NCBI GenBank assembly: GCA_022361095.1 | Contig: JAKSBO010000978.1 | Coordinates: 1 to 9,401, forward strand | Origin: Desulfobacterales bacterium | GTDB taxonomy: Bacteria; Desulfobacterota; Desulfobacteria; Desulfobacterales; Desulfobacteraceae | DNA length: 9,401 nucleotides | Direction: 5' to 3' | In this document: positions 1 through 7,397 of the stretch, piece after piece | Layout of the letters: the number at the start of each line of letters is the position of its first letter | Position numbering within the stretch: the stretch's first letter is position 1 | Notes under the pieces: model-generated | What the model saw: only the letters and a program-made list of their open reading frames with translations | Told to the model about the DNA's origin: nothing | The model's database searches: none | Made by a program: the position numbers and the translations under genes

Positions 1-2055
1 CCGAATGGCGGTCTCAATGCGGTTCGTCTCACGGGCCAGGCGGGGAAACAGTTTTTCCAGGGGCTGTGAAAGTGCTGTTTCAACATTTAGTCCGGTCTCT
101 TTTTCCGCCAGATGGTTCCACAGGGTGATCCGGCCCTCACTGTCTACGGCCACAATGATTGAGGGCATGGAGTCAATAATATTAACCAGATAGTTGCGAA
201 GTTGGCGCAGGTCTGTTTCATTTTTCTGCAGGATCTGTTCTACTTTTTTTTGTTCGGTGATATCCCGGACAAAAGCCATGCTGTATTCCCGATTTTCAAA
301 GGTCATATTTTTTTGTATGATCTGGATGGGGAATACCTCTCCGCTCCTGCGCTGATGCAGGGCTTCAACAGGGCTGTGGTCAGCCCTGTTCCAATGGTCC
401 TTGGCATTTTCCCAGTCCCGCATGGTGAAAGCGGGCGCAAAATCAAATACGGACATTCGGCATAGTTCCTTTCGGGAATAGCCCAGGCTTTCACAGCCAT
501 GTTCGTTTACATCCAGAACATTGCCGCTTTTTCCTATTCGCCAGATGCCGATGGGGGCTTTGTCAAAGCAGAATTGGGTCAGCCGCAGGGATGCTTCCAG
601 CTCCTTGCGCCGGGTGATGTCCGTGAACACACCGTAATGGGAAATTAAGCCGTCCGTCTGCCTGGGGTGAGAACGACCCTCAAACCAGATCTCTTTGCCT
701 GAGGGCTTGATGAATCGTCCTTCATAATGCCAGGGACTGTGGGATTTTATCGCTTTTTTAAAGGAGAGACGAAAACGGGCCCGGTCATTTTCCGGAATGC
801 AGGCACCAAAAAGATCCACAAAATTTTTTTGTTCAAAATCCAACTCAAATATTTCAATGCTCCTTTCTATGGCCGGGCTGGTAAAGGTTCCTGATTCAGA
901 ATCACTCGGGTCAACAGTGTACTGATAAATCACACCGGGAACATTGACAAGCAGATCCCGTGTTCGCTGTTCCCCGGCCTTGAGTTCTTTTTCCCGTTGT
1001 TCGATCTTCCGGGCCATATCCCTGAGGCTTTGCCCTAACAGGAGGGACTCTTTTGTTTTGTATTCAGGCCAATGAATATCATAGTTTCCCCTGGCAAGGG
1101 ATGCCGCCCGTTCGGTATAGGAGGTAAAAATACGGGTAAATTTACCAGCCAGAAACCAGGCGGTGGGCAAAGCCAGTATCAGCGTGGCAGCCAGGCCCAT
1201 CCCAATCAGTGAAAGGATTTTCCATAGCGGCTGATAGACATGCTGAACCGGCTGGGCGGCCAGGATGTTCCATCCTGTTTTTTCAAACTTTGCCATAGCG
1301 CCCAGCATCTTCTGGCCGTTCAGGTCAAATGTTCTTGAATTTGTGAGGGCCTTATCTGTTGATTCCGGACCTGAAACAACACCGTCGGGAAAAATATGTC
1401 CCCAGTATCGCTTTTGAGAATCGGCTATGATGGTTCCATGTTCATCTATAATCAGCGTCAGCAATTTAGAGGCCTGGGGCTGCAGGTTTATGAATCCGGC
1501 CAGCTTGTCCAGAGTCAGTTCCCCGATAATGAAACCCTTTGTCAATGGAAGGGTTAATGAAACAACCGGCCGGCTGTTCACCCTGGACAAAAAAATTTTG
1601 GACCACAAAGCCGGTTGGGCATTTTTTGGGGGATGGATAAACCTGTGACCGGAAAAGTCAAGCCTGATGAAATCGGAACGCTGCTGCCGGCGGGCACGGG
1701 CCAGCCCGGCTGCCTGGACTGAAAATGTTGTATTGTCAATGATAAACAAAGCCTCGAAGAATTCTCCGTTGCCGCACTGGGCATCCAGCAGGTCTGTCAG
1801 GGCGGCATCGGTTGTGAAAGCCCGGCTGTTCAGATATGCAGCCAAGGCGGCAAGCTGGCGTTCTCCCCCGGCCAAACGGGCAGAAAGCCGGTCTGCAACG
1901 GACCGGGCCAGTCCCTGTTGCTGAATATTTGTCCGGGTCTTGATGGCCGGCATCATGACGCCCCAAGTCAGGCCGGCAATGGTAATCACAGGCAAAACTG
2001 CCATTGCACTGAATCGTCGAGAGATATAATTTTTCAAGGAGATGGGAGATGCCAT
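1..2055 (-). CDS. Membrane PAS-domain sensor, probably a histidine kinase (3' end outside window)
   Basis: The frame is open for 685 codons from ATG at 2055 to the window edge, so the C-terminus is missing. Reading the minus strand gives a short cytoplasmic N-terminus, a membrane segment at about residues 16-37, a periplasmic region at about 38-275 that resembles a Cache-type ligand-binding domain, and a second membrane segment at about 279-303. A HAMP linker (about 304-356) and charged coiled coil follow. PAS domains lie at about 364-482 (ending GVFTDITRRKELE) and 492-602 (ending FVRDITEQKKVE), with a third beginning near 620 (IIDSMPSIIVAVDSEGRI). A HisKA/HATPase pair probably follows off-window, but a GGDEF or other output cannot be excluded. 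GGAG at 2063-2066 stands 7 nt before the ATG and supports this start. The preceding small frame stops 4 nt upstream, suggesting translational coupling. It is the last visible gene of the signalling cluster. The ligand is unknown. Confidence 0.85.
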   Translation of the reverse strand, partial: MASPISLKNYISRRFSAMAVLPVITIAGLTWGVMMPAIKTRTNIQQQGLARSVADRLSARLAGGERQLAALAAYLNSRAFTTDAALTDLLDAQCGNGEFFEALFIIDNTTFSVQAAGLARARRQQRSDFIRLDFSGHRFIHPPKNAQPALWSKIFLSRVNSRPVVSLTLPLTKGFIIGELTLDKLAGFINLQPQASKLLTLIIDEHGTIIADSQKRYWGHIFPDGVVSGPESTDKALTNSRTFDLNGQKMLGAMAKFEKTGWNILAAQPVQHVYQPLWKILSLIGMGLAATLILALPTAWFLAGKFTRIFTSYTERAASLARGNYDIHWPEYKTKESLLLGQSLRDMARKIEQREKELKAGEQRTRDLLVNVPGVIYQYTVDPSDSESGTFTSPAIERSIEIFELDFEQKNFVDLFGACIPENDRARFRLSFKKAIKSHSPWHYEGRFIKPSGKEIWFEGRSHPRQTDGLISHYGVFTDITRRKELEASLRLTQFCFDKAPIGIWRIGKSGNVLDVNEHGCESLGYSRKELCRMSVFDFAPAFTMRDWENAKDHWNRADHSPVEALHQRRSGEVFPIQIIQKNMTFENREYSMAFVRDITEQKKVEQILQKNETDLRQLRNYLVNIIDSMPSIIVAVDSEGRITLWNHLAEKETGLNVETALSQPLEKLFPRLARETNRIETAIR

Positions 2056-2059
2056 GGGG

Positions 2060-2276
2060 TCACTCCGGTTCGGCAAATTTTTGTTTGCGTATAGCGCGCA
2101 TAAAGACTGTTTTCCCCGGGGCCGCAGCCCTCCGGATTGCATATCGCGCCGTTATTTCCAGATCAGCCATACCTTCTATCGTGCCGGTGGTCAAACTAGT
2201 CTGCATCGGTTCTTCAGGCCGACAACCGTGCAGAGAAAGAACAAAGAAAATTAAGAGGAATTCTGATTTTAAGCAT
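2060..2276 (-). pseudogene. Small lipoprotein-like gene, frameshifted near its 5' end (or sequence error)
   Basis: One frame is open from 2284 down to TGA at 2060-2062. It reads a hydrophobic stretch ending in a lipobox-like site, FLLIFFVLSLHGC, followed by a polar 53-residue tail ending KQKFAEPE. That frame has no ATG, GTG or TTG before an internal ATG at 2206. An ATG at 2276 lies one base out of frame. Removing a single base in GAATTC (2258-2263) gives MLKIR-FLLIFFVLSLHGC, a textbook n-region plus h-region plus Cys. Removing one in the A run (2267-2270 on the plus strand) gives MLKSE-FLLIFF. Either repair yields 71 residues. His at -2 of the lipobox is unusual, and no Shine-Dalgarno is evident before 2276. 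Its stop lies 4 nt before the sensor start and the sensor's ribosome site overlaps its end, as in coupled genes. It could be a real small lipoprotein, a decayed remnant of a longer one, or a 48-residue product from 2206. I do not recognise the family. Confidence 0.45.
2063..2066 (-). promoter_or_regulatory. Ribosome binding site of the PAS sensor gene
   Basis: GGAG on the minus strand lies 7 nt before the ATG at 2055, and overlaps the last codon of the preceding small frame (GAG-TGA). It fixes the sensor start and implies that reading of the small frame and the sensor are linked. Confidence 0.6.
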
Positions 2277-2304
2277 TTATTTTTTTAAAACTATAATGGT
2301 CAAG

Positions 2305-2703
2305 TTAGTTGTTTTTTTCATTTGTATCAGACAGCATATCTTTGACCGTATTTTCCAGTTTGTCAATGCTTGTTACCGGCTTTCCAAATACCTGATCCGC
2401 GACTTTGGGACATTGGCGGAGATCTTCCGATGTTTCATACTCAGGGGAGCCGGTACAGATAACAAAAACCATATCAGGGTGCTTTTTGGATGCGTTTCTT
2501 ATAAACGTTTCCCCATCCATTCCGGTCATACGAATATCTACGATCACAGCGGAACAGGCTTGGGTTTTAAGCAGTTCAAGGGCAGATTCACCACTGTCCG
2601 CATCAAAAACCAGCCAGTCCCGGTCTTCAAAATAGTCGATAAAACTCTGCCGGATATAGATCTCATCATCAACGATTAATATCTCTTTTTTAATTTGCGC
2701 CAT
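2305..2703 (-). CDS. Stand-alone receiver-domain response regulator
   Basis: This 132-residue protein is a single CheY-like receiver with no output domain. Visible motifs are the acidic pair D12-D13 (ILIVDDE), the phosphoacceptor D56 in VIVDIRM, the switch Thr84 (VICTG) and the conserved Lys108 (FGKPV). The usual Pro four residues after the phosphoacceptor (as in RMPxMDG) is Thr60 here (RMTGMDG). It would accept phosphate in the cytoplasm from a kinase of this cluster, either the hybrid kinase upstream or the membrane sensor downstream. A single-receiver protein here probably works as a phosphorelay intermediate or a phosphate sink; that is inference. GAGG at 2712-2715, 8 nt before the ATG, supports the start. 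The gene begins inside the last 14 nt of the hybrid kinase gene, so the two are almost certainly co-transcribed and translationally coupled. Confidence 0.93.
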   Translation of the reverse strand: MAQIKKEILIVDDEIYIRQSFIDYFEDRDWLVFDADSGESALELLKTQACSAVIVDIRMTGMDGETFIRNASKKHPDMVFVICTGSPEYETSEDLRQCPKVADQVFGKPVTSIDKLENTVKDMLSDTNEKNN

Positions 2704-4819
2704 GGTCTTTTCCTCGCCGGCCTAATTCTTCGCGAATGGCCAATGTTAAAGTTCGCAGGGGAACCGGTTTGTGGAGATATCTGCAAATACCTATTTCAGC
2801 AGCCCGTGTTTCAGTAAACGTTTCATGAAATCCCGTGCAAAGAATTACCGGTATATTTTTTTTAACGGATAAAATTTTTTGTGACAATAACCGGCCATCC
2901 ATATTGGGCATAGCCATATCGGTAATCACCAGGTCAAAGGCATCCGGCTCTTCGGTAAATGCATTAAACGCAGATATGCTGTCAGCAAAGGTGGATACGG
3001 TATATCCCATCTTGGAAAGCATTTGCTGGGTGGCATCCAGAATACCTTGTTCATCATCAACGAGCAAAATTCGTTCCTTTCCCTCCAGTTTTTTTATACT
3101 GTATTGCGGTTTTGTGGATTTAACCAAGGCTGTGTCGGATACCGGAAGAAAAACATCAACAACCGTGCCTTTACCGATCCGGCTGTCAACTTTTATTATG
3201 CCGTCGTGTTTTTTAACGATACTGCCGACCACAGCCAGGCCCAGCCCTGTTCCATGGGAGACTTCTTTGGTTGTAAAATATGGATCAAAAATTCGATCCA
3301 TAACGTTTTCATCAATGCCGCATCCGGTATCCTTTATCTGCAGCGCGACATACTCTTTGAAAGCGTATTGCTCTTTCAGGCCTTCGCCGTCGAGTTCAAC
3401 CTTCTTCAAAGAGATGGACAGGGTTCCGCCGTCCTCCTTCATGGCATGATATGCATTGGTGCACAGATTCATAACCACCCGATGGATCTGTATCGCATCT
3501 GCCACAACCATATCTTTGGTATCCACGTTTTCAATAATATGGATAGTGGAGGGAATGGACGACCGGAGGAATTTAACCGCCTCTTTAACGATTAAATGGA
3601 TTTTTAACGGTCTCATTTCAGATTCAGCCTGCCGGCTGAATGTCAGAATCTGGGAGACAATTTCTCCGGCACGCCACGCGCCTTTGAGCACCTGGTCAAT
3701 ATTGTTTTGGGCCTTTGGGTTGGAATTAAGATTCATGCTGGCCAGTTCTGCATGGCCGATAATACCGGAGAGGATGTTATTGAAATCATGGGCAATCCCG
3801 CCGGCCAAAGTGCCGATTGCTTCCATTTTCTGGGCTTGCTGAAGCTGGATTTCTTTACTTTTAGACTCCTGAAATGCTTTGATGGCCCGTATGGTCTCGC
3901 AGCAATAAGACGACAGGATGGCACCAATCTCCTTATCCTGCTCAACAAAAGGGGGAGGGTGTTTATCATGGAGTGTGATAACACCAATGGGGTTCCCGGA
4001 GGTTTCTCTCAGGGGAAAGGCAAGAAATGAATTATTTAAATACCCGGACCATCCGCTGGGCAGATATATGTTTTCTTTCTCGATATCGCTCACAAGAAGT
4101 GCCTGGCCACTTTCTAAAATGGTTTTGAAAACAGAGTCTCCAGGCAGCGGGAAAGAGATAAATTCAGGCGTATGTTCAGGAATGATTGAATGCACAAGCC
4201 GCAGCCCGTTTTCTTCAAGCAGATATAAACTGCCGCCGGTGGCCGACATATGGGCTGCATATTCCTCAAGCACCTTTCTGCCGAAATGCTCCATCTCAAT
4301 GCAACCGTGCAACCGTTGTGTGGTTTCGACAATTTTATGCAGCCGTGCATTGATGTCGGACAGATGTGTGTTGGCGTCTTTAAGCTCACGGGTTCTTTCT
4401 TTAACCATACTTTCCAGGTTTTTCTGGTATGCTTTATTTTCCCGTATTAATCTGGCCTTTTCCAGAGCCCGGTTGATTGAATGATCAAGTACATTAAAAT
4501 TTTTTATGGGTTTTTCCAGATAATCCCAGGCACCGTGGCGCAATGCCGTTATTACATCTTCGATACGATTAGCGCCTGAAATAACGATTACGGGAAGATC
4601 CGGTATGCGCTTTTTCCCGTGTTTCAGAACGTCAATTCCGTCCATCTCCGGCATCCTTAAATCCAGGAGGACAAGGTCCGGCCGCTCCGCGGAGATCAAC
4701 GCCAGGCCCTGGCGGCCGTCTTCTGCTGTTATGATATCATAATCTTTATCTTCCAGATGAGCGGCAAGGCTTTGCCGGATAGACCTTTCATCATCAATTA
4801 TAAGTACTTTCAAAGGCAC
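2690..4819 (-). CDS. Soluble hybrid histidine kinase: REC-GAF-HisKA-HATPase-REC
   Basis: This 709-residue protein has no membrane segment. An N-terminal receiver at about 1-120 has D10/E11, phosphoacceptor D53 in LLDLRMPEMDG and K103 in LEKP. A coiled coil (about 127-170) leads to a GAF-like sensory domain (about 165-315). The HisKA domain carries the H-box GIAHDFNN with H344. The ATPase domain shows an N-box around N451-N455, DTGCGI (497-502), FDPYFTTK (511-518) and GTGLGLAVV (523-531). A C-terminal receiver (about 582-705) has D634 in VITDMAMP and K684 in HKP. All key residues are present, so autophosphorylation on H344 and transfer to D634 are expected. The N-terminal receiver suggests input from another kinase. 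The longest frame starts at GTG 4819, but AGGG there is only 4 nt away. TTG at 4813, 9-10 nt from the same AGGG and giving MKVLIIDDE, is an equally good or better start. It overlaps the downstream receiver gene by 14 nt. No output domain is present. Confidence 0.95.
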   Translation of the reverse strand: MPLKVLIIDDERSIRQSLAAHLEDKDYDIITAEDGRQGLALISAERPDLVLLDLRMPEMDGIDVLKHGKKRIPDLPVIVISGANRIEDVITALRHGAWDYLEKPIKNFNVLDHSINRALEKARLIRENKAYQKNLESMVKERTRELKDANTHLSDINARLHKIVETTQRLHGCIEMEHFGRKVLEEYAAHMSATGGSLYLLEENGLRLVHSIIPEHTPEFISFPLPGDSVFKTILESGQALLVSDIEKENIYLPSGWSGYLNNSFLAFPLRETSGNPIGVITLHDKHPPPFVEQDKEIGAILSSYCCETIRAIKAFQESKSKEIQLQQAQKMEAIGTLAGGIAHDFNNILSGIIGHAELASMNLNSNPKAQNNIDQVLKGAWRAGEIVSQILTFSRQAESEMRPLKIHLIVKEAVKFLRSSIPSTIHIIENVDTKDMVVADAIQIHRVVMNLCTNAYHAMKEDGGTLSISLKKVELDGEGLKEQYAFKEYVALQIKDTGCGIDENVMDRIFDPYFTTKEVSHGTGLGLAVVGSIVKKHDGIIKVDSRIGKGTVVDVFLPVSDTALVKSTKPQYSIKKLEGKERILLVDDEQGILDATQQMLSKMGYTVSTFADSISAFNAFTEEPDAFDLVITDMAMPNMDGRLLSQKILSVKKNIPVILCTGFHETFTETRAAEIGICRYLHKPVPLRTLTLAIREELGRRGKDHGAN
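2712..2715 (-). promoter_or_regulatory. Ribosome binding site of the receiver gene, inside the kinase coding end
   Basis: GAGG on the minus strand lies 8 nt before ATG 2703, within the final codons of the hybrid kinase. This good match in a 14-nt overlap supports coupled translation. Confidence 0.6.
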
Positions 4820-4884
4820 TTTTCCCTTTGCTATTCAATCTGTTTCAATGGTAAGCGTATCGTGAATATTGATCCTTTCCGGGC

Positions 4885-4907
4885 AAAAACCAAAGCTGTC
4901 TTTTGGT
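4885..4907 (-). terminator. Possible Rho-independent terminator upstream of the hybrid kinase
   Basis: On the minus strand ACCAAAAG and CTTTGGT pair around a 4-nt loop (ACAG), with one bulged A, followed at once by five T. It lies about 335 bp beyond the bioN stop and 66 bp before the hybrid kinase start. It could end read-through from the biotin operon and insulate the signalling genes. The stem is short and mostly A-T. Confidence 0.4.
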
Positions 4908-4977
4908 CTTTAAAAAATTATAATATTGCGAATCTCCAGGACAAAAAAGCCTGGTCCGTAATCAACTAAATTTATAA

Positions 4978-5007
4978 GAAAGTCTGGGTAAGCTACTCAG
5001 ATCTTTC
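4978..5007 (-). terminator. 13-bp hairpin between bioN and the kinase, possible terminator
   Basis: GAAAG-TCTGGGTA, a 3-nt loop AGC, then TACTCAGA-(T)-CTTTC form a 13-bp stem with one G-U (on the plus-strand transcript) and one bulged base. Read on the minus strand, the G-U becomes an A-C mismatch and the sequence after the stem is A/T-rich (TTATAAATTTAG) but not a clean T run. It may be the biotin-operon terminator or a 3'-end stabilising structure. It could also belong to a plus-strand RNA, though none is otherwise supported. Confidence 0.35.
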
Positions 5008-5242
5008 AAACTTTGTTGTGGGCTGTGCCTGGCAGCTGATATGTCAGGTCAGCCCGCGGCTGTTATAAGAAAAAAAGATTTGTACAAACTTTCATAAATC
5101 GCCTTTTTCCACCTGGAAATAAAATGAGTCTGCGGGCTATCGGGTGGTTTAAGGATAAATTTGATACTACCAAGAAGTAAAAATGAAGTAAAGCTTTTGG
5201 GACCTGGGAAAGATCTGTTCATTCTATGCGATTTTGGGAAAA

Positions 5243-6004
5243 TTAGGCCGGCAAATAGTCCGTCAACAGCATCCCGGCAGAAAAAATAAGTGTCAGAATC
5301 AGGACCCAACCTTCTTTTCCATTTTGGAGAAACCGCGGGGCTGTCCGATTTTCACTGTAGCACCTGGCCTGCATGGCAAGGCCTAAATCATCTGCGGATT
5401 GAAATGTTTTTTTCAGCACGGGCCAGGACAGAATGATAAGCCGCCGAACAGGGTTCTTTCTTAGATTACCGCACCGGGCATTGACGGCATGGTTCACTTC
5501 CCTGGCATTGTCGAGGATCAGGGGCATGAATTTCAGGGATAGCCCCGCCATTACAGCCACCCGTTTTTCAGGAATAAAAGGAATGGGTTTGAGAAACCAT
5601 TGGACAGCCGCCTTGACTTCCATGGACCGGGTGGTGACCGTCAATAGAAGCCCAAGCAGCATGACCACTAAAAAACGAAACGAAACCAGGATGCCGGAAG
5701 AAAATCCCTGGCGGGTCAGGCTGAATCCGAACAGGGTCACCATTGGGTCACCGGAGGTACCTGCCCACCGGCTCAGGAAAATCACTATTAAGAGTAACAA
5801 AAAGCCCTTCAACTGCCTCACAAGCCTTGCCGGGCCCAACCCCAATGTTTTCAGGATACCCATTAAAACGCCCAGGCAGATAATCGTCCCGGGCAAGCCC
5901 GCTTTAAGTACGGTAAGGCTCAATAGGCAGACCATAAGGCATTTGCACCGGACATCCAGGGTATGCCATAGGGTCCCACCGGAATGATAGGAAAAAAGTG
6001 TCAC
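5243..6004 (-). CDS. bioN: Biotin ECF transporter transmembrane component BioN (EcfT/CbiQ family)
   Basis: This is the integral-membrane coupling subunit that links the BioY substrate-binding protein to the ATPase. Hydrophobic segments occur at about residues 24-54, 69-83, 105-127, 155-168 and 234-252 (numbered from the longer start at 6013). The two family-specific Ala-Arg-X coupling motifs are present as ARC, at residues 179-181 and 216-218; they normally insert into the ATPase grooves. The longest frame starts at GTG 6013, but its only upstream GAGG lies one base away. GTG at 6004 is preferred: it overlaps the bioM stop as GTGA, has GAGG 10 nt and GGAAG 2 nt upstream, and starts the protein MTLFSYHSGG. 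CbiQ of cobalt transport is the alternative family name. The adjoining bioY and bioM genes and the upstream birA make biotin the likely substrate. Confidence 0.88.
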   Translation of the reverse strand: MTLFSYHSGGTLWHTLDVRCKCLMVCLLSLTVLKAGLPGTIICLGVLMGILKTLGLGPARLVRQLKGFLLLLIVIFLSRWAGTSGDPMVTLFGFSLTRQGFSSGILVSFRFLVVMLLGLLLTVTTRSMEVKAAVQWFLKPIPFIPEKRVAVMAGLSLKFMPLILDNAREVNHAVNARCGNLRKNPVRRLIILSWPVLKKTFQSADDLGLAMQARCYSENRTAPRFLQNGKEGWVLILTLIFSAGMLLTDYLPA

Positions 6005-6744
6005 AGCTTCCACACCTCAGTCACGGGCGTAAACGGATTTCTCACCCCATAGGATTCAAGGCAGGGGGCAAGGGGCACAGGATCACCTTCGGCCTTGATT
6101 CGTCCTTTGTCCATGACCACAAGTTTGGTTGCAAGGGTAATCACAGGGGCCGCATCATGGGTGGTCATGACAATGGCATGTCCCGACTGGTGGAGTTTCC
6201 GGCATAGTTTGATCAAAGATATAATAGACGGATAATCCAGATTGGCAAAGGGTTCATCAAAAACAATAAGGTCCGGTTCCATAACCAGGATGCCGGCAAT
6301 GGCCAGACGCCGCTTTTCTCCGCCGGAAAGGGTGGCGGGATTTCGGTCACGTAAATGGCCCAGGTCAAGCAGGGCAAGGACGCTATTCACGCTGTCATTG
6401 ATTTTTTCCCGGTCCATGTTTAAATTTTCCGGGCCAAAGGCGGTTTCGTCGAACACGGTGTCTGCAATGATCTGGGTATCCGGGTCCTGGAACACCATGC
6501 CGATTTTTCTCCGGGCAAATGTCAGGTCTTTTTGAATATCCTGTCCGTAGAGCAGAACCTGGCCGGTGTCAGGTTTCAACAGGCCGTTGAAATGACGAAT
6601 CAGGGTGGTTTTACCGCATCCGTTTTTACCTGCAAGCACAATAAAATCGTCCCGGGAAACGGTCAGGCATATGTCAAATATGCCTGCCTCCCCTGAATCA
6701 AAAGTATGCGTCAGATGGTCTGTCTTAAGTAGTTCCGAAACCAT
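6001..6744 (-). CDS. bioM: Biotin ECF transporter ATP-binding protein BioM
   Basis: This 247-residue ABC ATPase of the EcfA/CbiO type hydrolyses ATP at the inner face of the membrane to drive biotin uptake with BioN and BioY. Motifs in order are Walker A GKNGCGKTT (39-47), Q-loop Gln86 (MVFQDPDTQ), signature LSGGEKRR (139-146), Walker B LIVFDEP (159-165, with catalytic Glu164) and H-loop His196 (TTHD). All catalytic residues are intact. There is one ATPase gene, as expected for BioMNY rather than the two-ATPase shared ECF module. It starts 7 nt after the bioY stop with no clear Shine-Dalgarno of its own, so it probably depends on coupling to bioY. Its stop overlaps the bioN start by 4 nt. Confidence 0.93.
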   Translation of the reverse strand: MVSELLKTDHLTHTFDSGEAGIFDICLTVSRDDFIVLAGKNGCGKTTLIRHFNGLLKPDTGQVLLYGQDIQKDLTFARRKIGMVFQDPDTQIIADTVFDETAFGPENLNMDREKINDSVNSVLALLDLGHLRDRNPATLSGGEKRRLAIAGILVMEPDLIVFDEPFANLDYPSIISLIKLCRKLHQSGHAIVMTTHDAAPVITLATKLVVMDKGRIKAEGDPVPLAPCLESYGVRNPFTPVTEVWKL

Positions 6745-6751
6745 AAAATGC

Positions 6752-7291
6752 TTAGAATCGGATCAGGTGTCGAAGTTTACGGGCGATAATGACTGCTGCG
6801 GCAATTTTGAGTACGGCACCGATGAGGAACGGATACATACCGGCCGCCAGGGCTTTGCCCCATGAAACCGCCAACACCCATTTCAGCCATGGCACCCCGA
6901 ACAAATAAATCATCGCCATTCCTGAAACGGCGGCCGCATAATCCCGGACCAGGCTTTTTGGGGCGCGCCCGGATATTACAGAGGTAAGAAAGGCAGCCGG
7001 CAGGTAAGAGAGAAGATATCCGCCGGTGGGACCGAACACTTTGCCGATACCCGAGGTTCCGCCGGCAAATACCGGCAATCCGGCAAATCCCATGAGCAGG
7101 TAAACCGCCTCACTTCCGGCAGCCCAGGCCGGCGGCAGGATCAACCCTGATAGAAGTACAAACATGTTTTGCAGTACAATGGGAACCGGGCCCACAGGTA
7201 TCGCAATCATTGCGCCGATGCTGATCAAAGCAATAAAAAGGGCTGAATACACAATTGGTTTTACGGAAACATCCATGGATTTGCCATTCAT
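6752..7291 (-). CDS. bioY: Biotin transporter substrate-binding component BioY
   Basis: This multi-span membrane protein (five or six helices) is the biotin-binding S-component. Family hallmarks are GPVPIVLQ (43-50) and GLPVFAGG...GPTGGYL (80-102), numbered from TTG 7318. Near the C-terminus, PFLIGAVLK (163-171) corresponds to the family's PFxPGDxxK. The Lys is kept (K171) but the Asp that normally contacts biotin is Ala168. The longest frame starts at TTG 7318. ATG 7291 or ATG 7276 is more plausible, because BioY proteins usually begin shortly before the first helix. None has a strong ribosome site, so the exact start is open. The gene follows birA by about 106 bp and is followed by bioM after 7 nt. 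Biotin is the expected substrate from family and context. Confidence 0.9.
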   Translation of the reverse strand: MNGKSMDVSVKPIVYSALFIALISIGAMIAIPVGPVPIVLQNMFVLLSGLILPPAWAAGSEAVYLLMGFAGLPVFAGGTSGIGKVFGPTGGYLLSYLPAAFLTSVISGRAPKSLVRDYAAAVSGMAMIYLFGVPWLKWVLAVSWGKALAAGMYPFLIGAVLKIAAAVIIARKLRHLIRF

Positions 7292-7397
7292 TTCAAGAGG
7301 GTTATAAAAATGTTCCAATAGATTGTTACCATTCGTTGCATGTTTTATTGGAGGGTGGTGTATTAGGCGATCATAGGCCGGGTCAGCTCATCGCGGT

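Larger units (their letters stand above)
4820..5242. other. Gene-poor spacer between the biotin operon and the signalling cluster
   Basis: This 423-bp stretch contains no convincing gene. The longest minus-strand frame confined to it starts at ATG 5222 and ends at 5049 (57 codons); it has no ribosome site or recognisable domain. The stretch holds the hairpins at 4885-4907 and 4978-5007, and a GC-rich stem CAGCC-cgc-GGCTG at 5050-5062 close to nested CTGA/TCAG and CCTG/CAGG repeats (about 5028-5048). The promoter for the hybrid kinase should lie here. I could not pick a clear -35/-10 pair or a sigma-54 site with confidence. Confidence 0.6.

Noticed and set aside
2287..2320. Promoter-like TTGACC with A/T-rich downstream sequence after the receiver gene (minus strand)
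   Set aside because: No acceptable -10 occurs at 16-18 bp, and the gene order suggests the downstream genes are in the same operon.
2835..3595. Long plus-strand open frames opposite the hybrid kinase gene
   Set aside because: They are antisense shadows of a kinase with all its conserved motifs. They have no domain of their own and overlap each other in different frames.
5049..5222. 57-codon minus-strand frame starting ATG 5222 just after bioN
   Set aside because: It has no ribosome site and no recognisable domain, and its composition looks like unselected A/T-rich spacer. The same frame continues upstream as a shadow of bioN. It could be a remnant but cannot be supported.
4820..5242. Cobalamin or other known riboswitch, suggested by the CbiQ-like gene
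   Set aside because: The spacer lies downstream of bioN, not upstream. I saw no conserved B12-box-like core, and the transporter belongs with biotin genes.
5433..5987. 184-codon plus-strand frame opposite bioN
   Set aside because: It is rich in Arg, Pro and Thr as expected of the reverse complement of a membrane protein. The minus strand carries the EcfT motifs.
7319..7397. Possible second BirA half-site (GGTAACAA) or separate promoter before bioY
   Set aside because: There is no matching left half at operator spacing and no good -35/-10 pair. The gap is short enough for read-through from birA.
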